This document shows positions 48,162 through 61,300 of a DNA stretch of 64,000 nucleotides, one piece after another (the stretch's first letter is position 1; each line of letters begins with the position of its first letter). A program made the translations under genes and the position numbers. The stretch is from Opeltia flavorubescens (taxonomy: Eukaryota > Ascomycota > Lecanoromycetes > Teloschistales > Teloschistaceae). Location: positions 1,324,022 through 1,388,021 of the forward strand of contig KE546972.1 in assembly GCA_000442125.1 (NCBI GenBank), read 5' to 3'. The notes below the pieces were generated by a model, which did not search any database, was not told the DNA's origin, and was given only the letters and a program-made list of their open reading frames with translations.

Positions 48162-51070
48162 TATTCGTCAGCCCTGGCTACCCGAAAATCAGAGACCTAC
48201 TACGACTTGTCGGGCTCAACACGACAACAAGAGGGTACGATGCTATCTGCACCCCAGGATCGACTTATATACCCTAGCCCAGCTGGGGTCTTGCTCAGGG
48301 GACTGAAGCCATCGACGTGCATGACTAGGTTCTCTGATACTGTTGCGCTGGCAGCTCCATGGACCTTCTGGTCAGTGACTACCTGTCCTCGGAAGCCATA
48401 GCCAAGACTACTATCGCTGGATAGCTGAGACGCCGCTTTGGGAGAGGAAAAGATCAGGTGACAGCAACGATTGGACCCATTCCGAGACTATGGAGACGAA
48501 CGGAAACACCGTGGGAAGCTGCCGCATTAGGTGCCGCATCTGAGCAGGTGCTGTTTGGGGAGGACGTAATCATGCAGCAGTTCGACACTATTCCATGACT
48601 GCAAGGAGAAACATGCATTAAGAACTAAGATCGGCCTCGAATTCTTGCCAATGGCTTCAGGATGGATCCAATTACATCGGGTTGGTTCACTGCATCCACT
48701 GCCACGAGACCCGACGGTGTGGTAATTCCTCGTTGACGATCCAATGGTGGCGACGCCAGCGTCAGGGTATTTCTGTGACTTGGTGAGATTCGGGGTTACA
48801 GCTTGCATGAAGCTTCCCTTTCGGTCCTGAATTTGGGGGGCCGTCTCGCTGCCTTCCGACCCCAATCCGTTGACTAGCGTTGGAGTATCAGACGAGCTAG
48901 AGTGTTCTAAATCATCCCACAGGAGGTCTTCGGTACGGCATATTGGTCGTAGCTGAAGGAAGCGGTGGCCGGCGAACTAGCCTTTGTTGATGCCGAGGAT
49001 GGTATCGGTATTCAATCAGTCTCAAGCAATCCAAGTTGTGGCCATTCGCGCTTGGCTACGATGCGGGTGCCTCTCAGACATTATTATTTTGCTTTACGGT
49101 TATGATAATCTGCTCAAAGACTTTTTTATGGGAAGAAATCCTCTCACAGTGAGTCAAGTACCCTTATTACGATTGATTTTTTATTTCACTGGGTACACGA
49201 TATTAGAAGGCTGGACCCTAAGTTTATGGTCCCTAATTGGTTTTTGCTTTCAAGCCCATCTTCGAGCAGTGAGTGTCATTGCGATTGGAGGAAGCATCGG
49301 TATGCCGGCATTGGGAGATGATTGTCATGCGGACAGTTGAAGCCTCACGAACGGAGCTGAAGGTTGCCTGGGGCCGGCGCTGGTTGGCTTGTTGTGAAGC
49401 CCAAAACGAATGCTACTCAACTAACATTCGACTACAATCATGAGAATCTGGTAATCTACATACGGTGCTCTCGGCACGGAGAATATCTGAAGCGCAGATC
49501 TCTACCAGCAACCCGTGGTGGCTTAGCTATGGACGAACGCCATGAGTTGCGAACTGGAGTTCTTCGAGGGTCCCAATTCCTGGACCCCTGAGATCATCCA
49601 CTCAACCCGTCGAATACGAGCTTCATCAGTTCTCAGAACATGCACATTAAGAGATCTACTGGTACAATGGGGAAACAGGCTACGGGAGTACCTCCGTAAG
49701 CCATCAGCCTTGGCCAAGGTCTGAAGGCTGTCTTTCAGCAGATCTTATCATCAGAGGCCCATTGGGTGAATACAATGTAAGCTTTACCAAGTTTTCCACG
49801 AAATATATCAAGGAACTAGGATACCCCTTGAGGCGTTCGACGAACACAATGCATGTCACTCTAACGTCTAGCTTGTTTGCATTCTTAAGGCAACCAAATC
49901 GGAGTAAGAGCTGGTGATCATATGGCTTCCATGGCTGAGAGAAGCTTGAGGCAGACTCCGTCTATGGCGGACAATATCCACTGAGACCGTCACAAAATTC
50001 CAAATCACCTCGACGGTGTAAAGTGTAGCGATGGAATCGTTGACGATCAGTAGTGCCTGGTCCTTGAAGCGGCAATCTAGACTCTAGACTATATGTCAGC
50101 CGCTGCCGCACGCGATGTGTGAGATCTCGATGCCTTGCTCCTAGGCCTTTCCACAATCGGTAGAAATAGCATATCATCAACAAGCGGTTTGGAGGTCTCG
50201 CGCGCCAGGTAGGTGGTCCGAGGGTTTTCCACCAGCTTCTTGGCGTTTACTTCGATGCGATTGTATGGTGATTGCCTTTCATAATCTTCTTTGGGAATCC
50301 ACCTCGTTGTTGAGACTTCCGACGTCGGCGACAACGATTGCACTCTAAGACGGCTCGACTCAGAGGCTGATGATACCAGGTTATTACCAAATACTGGATG
50401 TTATCGAACATGGACGGTTCCTACCTTGAGAGTGTCGTGACTAACAATCTCATCTTGTTCTTATCGTCACACCCAAGCTGACTCCCTTCCGCCTCCGTCA
50501 ACTCCTAAGACGTTGTGAGTGGAGACTGTACGGAATCCAAAGTGTAGGGGATATCAATTCCATACGGCGAATGTACGCTATCTTCCCGACGCCACAAACC
50601 TCTCATATTGCATGTTGACGAGATGTTCTATCCTCGGCATCTAATTTTATATTGGCTTTCTTCATGGGCGTGGAATAAAGTGTGTACATGGTACTAGTCT
50701 TGAGGCATTTTCGGTAGGTAATCGTTGCATCGAATTTGGCAAATCGAGTTATCGATGTCAGTCTTCCATTACGTGTGTCGATCATGTCGATACTTAGACG
50801 TCAATGCTCATCGTGAAGCTAATACCATAACATGGGTAGATTTTTAAAGTACCCAACATCGTTCTCCCCAGCGCGGGAAATGTTAAAGAATCATTTTACT
50901 CGTATATTTTCACCTCTCTTCACTGCCATTTTGTATCCATGCTTCCCTTTCCCTACCCTTTCCAAGAACGCCGGGAACACCACGCTTCAAATATCGAACT
51001 TCACCCGCTACGGGATGCAACGAGACCGAATCAAATTTCCAAGAATCAACCATCCACACTCTATCCTATC
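48162..51070. other. Unresolved 2.9 kb stretch
   Basis: Apart from the TATA-like box there is no gene I can support. Several pieces look faintly protein-like (around 48980-49340 plus, hydrophobic; 50089-50343 minus, charged), but I could not link them by splice sites or match them to a family. It could be a fast-evolving gene, a decayed one or plain spacer. Confidence 0.4.
48264..48271 (-). promoter_or_regulatory. TATA-like box of the methyltransferase gene
   Basis: The reverse strand reads GGGTATATAAGTC here. It sits about 103 bases upstream of the ATG at 48161, which places a start site near 48235-48240 and makes that ATG the first one in the transcript. Confidence 0.55.
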
Positions 51071-54000
51071 CTACCTGCTCCCACCATCCACTCCAATCCT
51101 CTCCCTTCCACCCTTCTCCCCCGCCGTGCTCAGCTGCGCGCACAACCTTCCCAACGCCACCGTCTCCGTCGCGGCGTAGTAATCCAATGCGTCGAGCAAG
51201 ATGCGGAGGTGATGGTTGAAATTATGTTCGTATTTACCCATCAGGTCCTCCATTGTTGTGAGTTTTGCGGGGTCGTAGGTTGTTAGGTTTGAGGGGAGGG
51301 GTCGGGATGTAGTATTCGTGGTTGATGATTGGGTTTTGGAAGAGGAGGTGGGGTTGGCGTTGGTGGAAGGGTGGTGATGATGATGGCTGTTGTGGTGGTG
51401 GAGGGAGAGGTATTTATTCGCGGCGGGGGTGTTGACGAGGGAGGCGTCGGCGGGGAAGAGGTCGCGGGTTAGGCGCGGGGTGTAGGTTGCGAAGAGGGTG
51501 CAGACGGAGGTGAGTTTGGAGTGGATCTGTTGTGCGCAAGTCAGCTTGAATGGATAGGAGCGGGCGAGGTTTGGGACATACTCGTAACAAGCGTGAGTTC
51601 ATCAACATGCATTCTTTCAGACACGTGTCTAGGAAATCGACATGGTCTTCCATAAGTTCGTCGACTGTCCGGTTGACTTTCGCTGATGGTCCTATGCCCC
51701 GGTTCGAATTCGTTGTCGTTTCCGCTTGGCTACCATTCACCCTCGCCATCAACCTTTGCCAGTTCGGCTCGATGACTTCGGCGGTGCAGTAATACGTGAA
51801 TTGCTGCACAAACGCCAACATCCTCGACCTCAGCGTCCAAGCGCGCCGCTTCCACATCTCGAGCCTGCGATCTTTGGACTTGTGCGTCCAGCTAAGGACT
51901 TTATTGTGGTCGTCCCAGCTGTTGACTAGCAGACCCTCAAGATGACGCATCGACAGCAGATAGCGGAAAAGTATCTGGTAGCGGAGAACGGTTTTACTGC
52001 TTATGACAAGGGAGAGCGGGAAGGGGACCGAGAACTTGAACTCGAGGGCTTCGAAGCCGGTCATGGTATTGTCTTCTTCTGTTGCTGTTGATGATGAAAC
52101 GATAGGGGTTCGATGCTTTTCTAACGCGCTGCTGCTAGGGTCATTTTGGTCGTCTTGGTCAATACCTCGAACGTTGACGACCCCCATAAGGAATTTGGTG
52201 AGCCCGACATCGTTCATTTGGACTTTGACATCCTCTTTGAATGGATCCTGGGCTGCGATACTGCCTGGTTGACGGAGGACTAGGTCGAGGAGGGATTGTA
52301 GTTTGGATACGTTGACTTGGCGGGAGGGCTTTTTGAGTTCGGAGGCGCTGAGGTCAAGGAAGTAAGTGAAGAAATCGGAGTGATCGAGGAAGAAGTAGTG
52401 TTTCAGGGACTGGAGACGGGCGGGCAAGGCATGAGTTGTGAGGAGGAGGCTGAGGAGAGATGAGTTGGCGTGGGCGTAGGCGCCGTTGATGTTGTCGAGA
52501 AAGCGAGGATCGTCGAAAGATTTGGGGACGTCTTGAACCTTCGTGCTGATGTCCACACCACCGCATTCTCGGACGACGTTCAGATACTTTCCGGCAAGGA
52601 GGACTTTGTCTTTGACAGCTTCGAGCTGGGGCGGAACGTCGGCGTCGCGGATTGTGTACCTCTTTTCCCAGTATTCGTCCGTAAAGTCTTCTTCTAGCTT
52701 CTCTCTTTTGATGCTCTTCTGCTCTTTGATTAGGAACTCGGCGTGCGGATCCTTGATCCCACCATGATGTAGCCATTCGTTCAACATCGTCATGTAGGGT
52801 CGGCTAGCGTCTCGTAGAAGGGTTTGTAATAGGGTTCTTGCGGCAGGGTCTCCGGACATGTAAGAAAGTCGATCCGTGAGAAGTCGGAGTACGTTTCCGC
52901 CCTTACAGACCGTCTTGGACTTGCCTCCAGGAGCAAGTTCACCCCGCTCTAGCAATTGCTCGAGAATTTTGTCCATATCATCCAGGCCATCATCCGAAAC
53001 ATCGAGGTCTTCTTCTATTGTCTTTACAATTTCCTGCGCCAAAGTGTAAATTTGAAACATCATGTGACTCGTAGGCATCGTATGCAAATGTAGAACATGC
53101 AAAGAAAATGATTCATTGGTGATTAATTGACTTTCGAGCTGTGTGACGAGGACGAGATAATCCTTCAGGAGCTTCCGAATCGAAGCGCATAGCGCATGGT
53201 TGATTGCACCGAATTCCTCCCTGCTTTGCACCTCGACGAAAGCTTCGATGGAAACGTAGTAAGTTGCCATCTTCAGAATTGAAGTTGTTAGGTCTTGTAA
53301 GCTCGGGTCAAGTCCTGGTAATATTCGAAAGCCTGGGCCTGCCAAGCGGTGCTTCTCGATAGAAGGATCGTAAGAGTCGCTATATCGGATGTGCTGGCCT
53401 TCGAAGCCCATGAGAACGTATAGAAGATCGTCGAGTATTGCGGCTTCTTGAGCGCTTGACGGCATTTGCTTCAAGGGAGGAGGCTGCAGTGAGTCCGGCA
53501 GAAGAGAAGCCAAAGGGGGTATTGAAACTCTGGCGGCGAGTGGTGCCGATGTGTGAGGTACCAGAGAAGCTTGAGGATTCCATGGCGCTGTTATGGAATC
53601 AGCGAACTCGCAGACGGCTTTCACAACTTCTCTTCAGTGCTTTGATCTCACTCACGTTGATTGATCTTTTCCTTCCTTATTTGAGAAGCTGCTGTCAGTG
53701 CCGCCACTGGACTAGTTCTCCGATCTGGGTCTCGTGGACTAGGCCGTCCAGTATCGACATTGTTTCCATCGGCCACATAGCTCTTCACGGGACTTTTCGC
53801 TCGCACCTGCAAGCTTTCCTTTGTTGTGACTTGGGAACGTATCCTCGTCGTCTGCCTCTCTGAGGTATTCCGAGAGTATCCATTGGCCCTATATGAGGTG
53901 GTCGATCTCTGTGGTGCGTTACTTGCGGAGTCGTCTGGTTGAAGCTCGCCAGATGAGGTAGGTCTTTCCTTTGTAGCTGCTCGAGAAGAAGGAACGCGGG

Positions 54001-54073
54001 GTTTTGCGCCGGAAGTAGCAATGTTTCGACGGTCGTTATGTGCTGCACCTTGAGGATTAGCAGTCGTAGGCAT
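51071..54073 (-). CDS. Gamma-tubulin complex component GCP2 (Spc97 type)
   Basis: GCP2 pairs with GCP3 to hold gamma-tubulin at spindle pole bodies. Exons, from 54073 downwards: 53656-54073, 51582-53587 and 51071-51526; 959 residues; introns are 68 and 55 nt (GTGAGT...AACAG, GTATGT...AACAG). The first 140 residues are basic, Ser/Thr/Pro-rich and disordered. GRIP1 begins at ILDDLLYVLMGFEGQHIRYS and continues with KAVCEFA-independent motifs such as DPAARTLLQTLLRDASRPYM, LNEWLHHGGIKDPHAEFLI and YWEKRYTIR. GRIP2 includes HYFFLDHSDFFTYFLDLSAS, FKFSVPFPLSLVISSKTVLR, YQILFRYLLSMRHLEGLLV and VDELMEDHVDFLDTCLKECM. The tail has a His run and ends in a helix LRILLDALDYYAATET. The distance to PUP2 (divergent) is 398 bases. 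Confidence 0.93.
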
Positions 54074-54471
54074 TTCTAAGCTCCATCAACGTCGTGTAGT
54101 CGAGGTCTTGTTCTGATCTCATTGGTAAGTACAAGCCTTCGTCCAAGATTTGGTGACAGCTTCAGAACGCGACTGTGCGGGACGTGTTTGCGGAAAATCG
54201 GGGCTGACTTGATCCTGACTGTCGATCTTTCGGCAACCTTCCCTTAATGGGCGGACCGTGTGTGAGCATAGTACTTCTTATTGATTGCTTGGGAAAGCAG
54301 TAGCTCTCATCTGCACTAGCAATACGTACCCCAGCTTCTCGCTTGACCATCATATTCGCCCCTCCCCCGTATCCTTGTGTCTTTGCTTCGTGATACCGAG
54401 AGTTACATTCTCTATACAGTGCGTAAAGAACCCACAGGGAAAACAAATCATACCACCACTCAAGCCTCAAA
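54074..54471. promoter_or_regulatory. Divergent promoter, GCP2 / PUP2
   Basis: 398 bases separate the two starts. A proteasome control element GGTGGCAAA was not seen. Confidence 0.45.
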
Positions 54472-55477
54472 ATGTTCATCGCTCGATCAGAATATGGTAA
54501 GCTTTCCAGAGCTTCACACACAGCTTCCTCTTTGCTGATAATCTCACAGATCGAGGGATCAAGTACGTTCGATCGATTCCTAGGCTTTCATATATCTCAT
54601 TTTAATCAACCCGCAGCACATTCTCCCCCGAAGGCCGCCTCTTCCAAGTCGAATACTCCCTCGAAGCCATAAAACTCGGCTCAACAGCCATAGGCGTAAT
54701 TACTCACACTTATCCTTCACTCCATTCACTCAACTCACATACCCTTCGCATAGGTCGCAACAGGCGCCGGTGTAATTCTCGGTGTAGAAAAGCGCGTCAC
54801 CTCCACCCTCCTTGAGACCTCCTCAGTCGAAAAGATCGTAGAAGTAGACCGACATATCGGATGCGCCATGTCAGGTCTACAAGCGGACGCACGCTCCATG
54901 ATCGAGCACGCCCGCGTCGAGAGTCAGAGCCACGCTTTTCATTACAATGAGCCGCTGCGGGTGGAGAGCTGCACGCAGAGTATTTGCGACTTGGCAATAC
55001 GGTTTGGAGAAGGGGCGGATGGGGAAGAGAGTATTATGAGCAGGCCGTTTGGTGTGGCGTTACTGGTGGCGGGGATTGATGAGGATGGTCCGCAGTTGTA
55101 TGTCACTCCTTCACCCCTGAGATGCTTGCTTTAAATATCTCGTGGATTGGGTGAGCATTGGCAAGGTAGCAAGCGGCACTAACGACAATGTTGACAACAG
55201 ATACCACGCCGAACCCTCAGGTACTTTCTATCGCTACGACGCCAAAGCCATCGGTTCTGGCTCCGAAGGTGCGCAGGCTGAGCTGCAGAACGAGTTCCAC
55301 AAATCCCTCACGCTGGAGGAAGCGGAAACGCTGGTATTGAAGACGTTGAAACAGGTCATGGAGGAGAAGCTTGATGCAAAAAACGTACAGCTGGCGAGCG
55401 TGACCAAGGATAAGGGGTTCAGGATCTATAGTGATGGAGAGATGTCAGAGGTGGTGGGAAGATTACCTACGAATTGA
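54472..55477 (+). CDS. PUP2: 20S proteasome subunit alpha type 5
   Basis: One of the seven alpha-ring subunits of the core proteasome. Five exons: 54472-54496, 54550-54562, 54617-54695, 54754-55097 and 55201-55477; 245 residues. The second exon is only 13 nt and gives D-RGI-N of the alpha-subunit signature, which assembles as [25 protein letters not shown]. Further parts are [91 protein letters not shown] and the C-terminal [20 protein letters not shown]. Introns are 53, 54, 58 and 103 nt with normal ends. Alpha5 is structural and lacks an active-site Thr. Confidence 0.95.
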
Positions 55478-55900
55478 GGAAATCTACTCCTTTGTGTCAT
55501 GGATGTGCTTTCCTGCTGCGAAAACTTGAGTGATCTCGCTTCGCACCCAAAATTATACGGAGTCAGACAACAAGTACCAATGATCTAATGCAAAGGATAT
55601 TGCTCCGCAAGATTAGCCAAATAACGGTAAAACCAAGCAAGTGAATTATAGAGGCCTATTTCCCCCTTTGCGTAAACCATCTTAAAATCCTTATCGTACA
55701 ATTATCATAGCACCCCCGATCGTATAATCTCATGAAAGGTTGTATGCCCTGCCAAATCCCAGATCCCGATTCCTTACACATTACATTATCCAAGTGAGTT
55801 CCTTCCATCCATCCCAAACGTAATCGTAATCTTACAATCGTCGCAAACATGACCCTCACCCAGAGGTGTACGTCATACGTATATTGTGTGTCAAATAAAA
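55478..55900. other. Convergent 3' spacer, PUP2 / Zn2Cys6 gene
   Basis: 423 bases, AT-rich, two 3' ends, nothing else recognised. Confidence 0.6.
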
Positions 55901-58900
55901 TTAGTCAAGCTTTAGGTGTTTCATATCCTCATCTGCACCCAAAATACCCAGCGCCCAATAGACTCTCGTCCCCGGGTTGACATGGATGAACCTACGATCG
56001 TTGTTGTCCTTCGGTGGTCCCAAGTTCGGGTCTCTGCTTCTCCCGCTGACCCGGTCGTCTTTCGCAGTGGCATTCATGGTTCTCGTATAAGGCGGCCCTT
56101 TGCCCATTTCTGCTGCCGCAATCCACGCTCGTTCGCAACCTGAACCAATGAGTGCTGCGGTTTGCCATCCCGTCAGGCGCGCTACATTGCGAAGTTTTGT
56201 GATCGTCCAGCCACGCTCTGCCGCATCGCGGAACTGGACCCCAGCATGGAACAAGCCCATACAGCTATCCATGAGCGCAGCTCCATGAGATGGATTTAGC
56301 GGGGCAGTAGTTGAAACCGGCTGCAATCCGGCACAGATACGGCCGATCGTGTTGGCCGAGGTAGCAGTACGCTGAGCGGCAACTCCAGCTGCAATCATGG
56401 CTGCTGGGGGCATCGAAGGTGCGACTCGCATAGCAAAAATACGAGCAGTGAAGAAAAGGGTCCATACACAAGCAATAGAGTAGGTGCGATAGTAAAGCGC
56501 AGGTCCGAAAGGAGTCGAGAGAGGAGCCATATGGTCAGCTGAAAGAGGCTGGAAATCAGGGCCGAAAGCCTGTTCAATGAGGTCAAGAGCAGCGCAGATG
56601 TCGGCCCATTCGCGTTCAGCGGTGCTCGTAGCAGAGTCGAGCTCTGCATCCTCGACGATTATCTTACTGGCCTCATGAAGATAGTCGTGACGGCTCTGAT
56701 CGAAGGCAGCAGGAAGGTTAACATGACCTGGAGCTGGCATCATCCCATACATGGGCGGAGGCCGATTCGGTGGCGGTTGGCCACTCGGAAAGGCTTGCGA
56801 GCCTTGACCGGAACCATTTTGTGCAGCAGCAGCTTTTGCTTGAACTTTGATTTTTCTAGCAATGTCTCGCGCAGCAAAATCGGTGAGGCGAGCAAACAAC
56901 AAGACGAGGTGATCCATGCTACCGTATACGGCATCCAACCGACCAACGGGCGCCCGTGGAGGACAGTGACTCCATCGATCGTATGAAAGACTAGGCACTG
57001 TAAGCCGTGCGGCTACGCAACAAGGATACGATACTCACAGGAGACGGTTCCCGCTGATCAGACTTTGGAACATGTCTTGCTTCGCATACCACCAGTAGAG
57101 ATCACATTGGATCTCAAACGTTTCCACGTCTTTCGGAGTCAGCGGAAGATGGTAATGAGAAGGAGGTTCGCTAATCTCAGCGACCTGCCCATACTCGTCG
57201 TATCGAGTGCGGTACCCCATTAAGATACTAACCAGGTTCTCGTCGATCGCTTTGTCAGTGCGCAGTATATCAAAAGACATCCTTCTTTGAGAGCCGTAAC
57301 GTTGTTCGTGTCCGTAAGCGTACATGCCGCCTTTTCTAATCATATCTGTCTCCGCTTTGTATGCATTAATTCGTTTCGTCATTCCAGCAAAATCTATTTC
57401 GAGTATTAATTCTCTCGCTCCCGCGAGATGACTGTTCCACTTGTTGTGCTCTGCTGTTGTAACTTCAAAGAAACCGAGAAGGAGGGTCGCGGCGAGTGTG
57501 GCTATTTCGCGACGTTTGTCAGGATGCCCAACCGCTTTAGCAACTCTTCGAAGAGCATAGTGATAATGCTTAAGTGAAGGAGTCGCAGATGTCTGCTGCA
57601 GCTTAGCTATGTGTAAGCTAGCCAGTGCCAGCTGTGCGTGGAGTAAACCTTGATTCGTGAGTGCCATCATTGGCAATGTGTAGGTAAAAAGCGATCGCTG
57701 AAACGCAGGCACAGGAGCTCCTGTAAACATGACGGATGGATTCGTGGGATGCCGATTATGAAGCGATAAAGTTGGAGCAGTAGCCGTCACAAAGTGACAA
57801 AAGACCCGAGCAGTCTGTGGATCCATCAATGGCGATGCCAACCAAGATGGCCGATATGAGGATAAGACGTTGGGCTCATTCAAAAAGTTTGTAAATGACC
57901 TAAATCCATGGCCGGTTTGATTAGCAGAAAGTGCCAACATCAGGCCCAGATTCGAGCTTGGAGCATCGGACATGGTGAGGTCAGGATCAGCCAATTCTTC
58001 ATCTGATGTGACATCGAAGCAATCATCGTCCGGAGCCTCCATCGAAGGATCGTAATATGCTGGTAAAGTCGGATCGTAGCGATTGCTGGTATCTTGATGC
58101 GAAAGAGTCGCTTCATCGGATTGCTGCAAAGGTGCATAGCTCCCTAAAGAAACGGTCTTAGCATAAGTTGACCGGTTCTAAATGACCACAACTTGCCATA
58201 TTTCAGGGGAATCACCTACCATTAGAGTGCTCATTATCTCGATGTTCGAACTTCGTCTCGTTTGGGTCAGCTTTTGTGGGCGAGAAGTGTTTCGTCGGTC
58301 CATAGCGACTTCGGACTGCTGGTGGAAGATAAGAAGACCAATTTTGATCCGGTCCAACTTCCGAATTTGGATCATGCAGATGCTCAGTCTGGAGCGAGGA
58401 AGTGCGTGGTGGATGGCCCGCTTGAGGATTGGGGTGCGTCTGAGTTCGGCCTTGAACTTGACTCGACGGCAGCTCGTGGTTTGAGGTTGGCTGAGGAAAG
58501 GAGCTGGGCATCGTCGTTGACGAAGTGGAACTTAGAGACCACTCAGATGGTAGCCCAGGGTAATTGACATCGATCCCACTGTCACGCTCGGGATGATGCA
58601 CCGGATGATGCTGCGATGAAAGCCCAGTATGGTGGACACCAAATGTAGCTGTCTCTGGGGTTATGGGGCTTGTATCCAAAGAGTAATTGCCGCGAGCGAT
58701 CTGCTGGAGCATTCGAGGTGGAAGATCTCCCTGGGCGTATATGGGATTGTCAAACGAACGGTTATAGGATTCATCATGGTACGGCTGCGCTACCGAGAAC
58801 GATTTCCAGCTTGCCCACCCTTGATGCTCGGGCTGTATTGGATGAGGAGCGATGCTGGGGAGGGGTAATTGGCTCGCTGGCTGAAGCTGTCTAGGATGAC

Positions 58901-59396
58901 TATCCACTCCATGATGGGTTGCAATAGGCTGGAAATAGTGGCCAGAAGCCTGGGAAGAATTCGCAGAGGGCCGATATGCTCCCAAAGGATCCTTGAAAAT
59001 GACCCGCGGAGTATAACCTTCGCAGTTGCGCTTGGACTTGACGCAGTTATTACACATGGGGCGCTCTTCACCGCACTTGATCCGGCGGCGACGGCATGCT
59101 AAAACAGGGTGAGTCGATTAGGTATGCCAATCAGACCATCCTTACTCACTCAAGCAGCCAGTCTTGGTCCTCTTCCGGGCTTTAGCAGAGGTTGCATTCC
59201 TGCTTTCTCCAGCACCTGAGGCTTGTTTGGAAGGTTTCTCAGTCGTGCCTTCCTTACCGATGAGTTGTGAGTCCGCTGCTTCAGGCTTGACAGCTTCTGC
59301 ATCTGCTGGTCTTTTCTCTCCTGTTTCATTGGCATCGTTGTCCAAATATCGCGGGGTCTGAACCAAGTCATCTCCAGTTAAAGTCTCTGCAGCCAT
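55901..59396 (-). CDS. Zn2Cys6 fungal transcription factor
   Basis: Exons, from 59396 downwards: 59150-59396, 58220-59098, 57039-58143 and 55901-56990; 1106 residues. Introns are 51, 76 and 48 nt and all phases agree. The zinc cluster is split by intron 1 and reads [32 protein letters not shown] at residues 79-109: six Cys with the usual C-x2-C-x6-C-x5-C-x2-C-x6-C spacing. A long Ser/Pro/His/Gln-rich linker follows, then an acidic patch (DDDCFDVTSDEELADPDLTM) and a helical fungal-TF domain from about 400 on (HAQLALASLHIAKLQQ; LAATLLLGFFEVTTAEHNKW; ARELILEIDFAG). The acceptor of intron 3 is CCTAG at 56991, not the nearer TTACAG, giving GNRLLLSYDRW. Target genes are unknown; no cluster surrounds it. 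Confidence 0.9.
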
Positions 59397-61300
59397 GGCG
59401 TGCCTGCTGCTTCAGATAACTATTCTCCAACCCTTCTACGTCTTGCGAAAAGAGACTTATATGGCTCTGGAGTAAACGGATACTGGCAAGGCTGATGCCT
59501 CCCTAAGTCGGGGCGCCAGGCTGCAAGGTAGGATTGCGAATTGGGGGCTATAAGACGTCTCTGAAGTGATAGGATGGAGGTGCGGGGTGCCAATCGCTGA
59601 GCTGAAGCAACATGATGGGTCTGACAGGGTGAATACGAAGTAGGACAAGAATGAAGGTCGAGGATGCGGAGAAGATCGCAGCGTTGGCGGCTGCAAGAAG
59701 AACGTTGTACGCGGTAGGAGTGCTGATCAGTGCGGGAGCGTCAAGACTTGGACCAGATCCGATTGGCAAGGCAGGTAGACTCAAGATTGGGGTCCGCAAG
59801 CTGACTGCGATTATCTTCTATGTTGGTGTTGTGCTTTGCGGTCTGATCCGACCTTTTTTTTGCATGAGGCTATCCGACTAGGTTTATAGCTCGAGCAGCT
59901 CTTCTAAAAGCGCCTACACGGCAAAGCTAGGGTACCTTTCCATCCGCTCTCAAGCTGGAGGTGCTGGCCCTCGTATAGCAATAAGCTGCACGTCAGCCGG
60001 TGGTCCGTACAGTACAGGCAAATGGCTTGTGCCCTGCTTCAAGATGACCTGTATGGCGGTGGTTGTGGCTCTAGTGTGTACCAGATATGGACCCGAGGTA
60101 ATACCAGTCGGGCAAGAGGGCAAGTCGGTGGAGGGAGGCCAGTTGATACCGTAGCCCCCACCTCCAATGTGTTAGCAGAAGTAGTGGAGGCTTGAGTACC
60201 GTACGCCGTTCTCCTGAATCTCGGAATGTTCCGTTCTTCAACCACGAGGCCACAAAGGCTTCATGCACGTCTTATTCCCTCGCCCTGAAGCTTATCTTGG
60301 GCTGCATACTCTTCGCTTTGCCTGTCAATCAGCTCACGGCGACTGGGCCGAGGTTTCCAGTATAGGATCTGCCTTTCCCATGTTGGACATCCATCAATAA
60401 AGCGGTCCAGTACTGCGTATGGTATGGGTTGACATCACTCGCGATTGCATGCAGGTCCATTTAGCGCCTGAATCCGAACTCCACTTCCATGGATCCAATT
60501 CCTGCAAAGAGTCCAAGCTCCAAGCCCCACCACCTCCCCAATCTCCGCCATCCTTGCAATCTACTCCTTACTCCATACTTGTACTTGTAGGGGTAAATAT
60601 AGATCCCACACCGGTTCGAATAAGCCCCTTGTTCGCACGTCAGGCCGTTTTTTGGTCTCGAAACACTAAATCCCCGCTACAGATGACATTCGAGTCTGGC
60701 ACTTTCAGCAGACACTCAAGCAGCGAATCCAATCTGGCGCACTCGGGACTTCAGCGACGCATGCAAAGGAACGTGGGACTGGCACGTGCCGACAGCAGAA
60801 ACAATGCTCAACCAAACATAGGCTTGAGCTAGACGCCGCATTTACTTTTTGCTTCCTGCAACGGCCTGGGGATGGTGTGAACAGAAGGATAAAGATACTC
60901 GTATGTCGATATGGCTCGCCAATTTCTGCAGGTCCAGGCTCGAATTGCTTGCAATGCATGAAAGCTGCGGCTTCGGCCCTTTCCACGAGCCTTGGTCATG
61001 CACCGATCCACCAGCAGTCCTCCTAATCAGTCAACCTGCATGCTTGACAACGTGCTCTCCAACGTCTGTACAGTAACCCAGAGGACCGGATCAAATTACA
61101 CGCAAGATGAGCTGCAAGGCACCCGCTCTCTTGTATATGCGCTCCATTAAGATATTGTTCGCACAAAGCTCTAGCCACGAGCGCTGCACGTTCGCCTATC
61201 TGAAGAGTATGATTCCTCCATGCCTGCACCGCAGACCGACCATCCAACCAGCCAGCCTGGACACGGTCGACGGGCCTGACGCTTTGGACCACCAATCTCC
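59397..61300. other. Gene-free stretch, 1.9 kb
   Basis: Promoter side of the Zn2Cys6 gene and 3' flank of the acetyltransferase. A 77-codon plus-strand frame at 59651-59881 with a hydrophobic end is the only ATG frame of note and is not supported. Nothing else recognised. Confidence 0.5.

Noticed and set aside
59651-59881. 77-codon plus-strand frame upstream of the Zn2Cys6 gene
   Set aside because: Only a low-complexity Ala-rich part and a hydrophobic tail. It overlaps a minus-strand frame of similar length and matches nothing.
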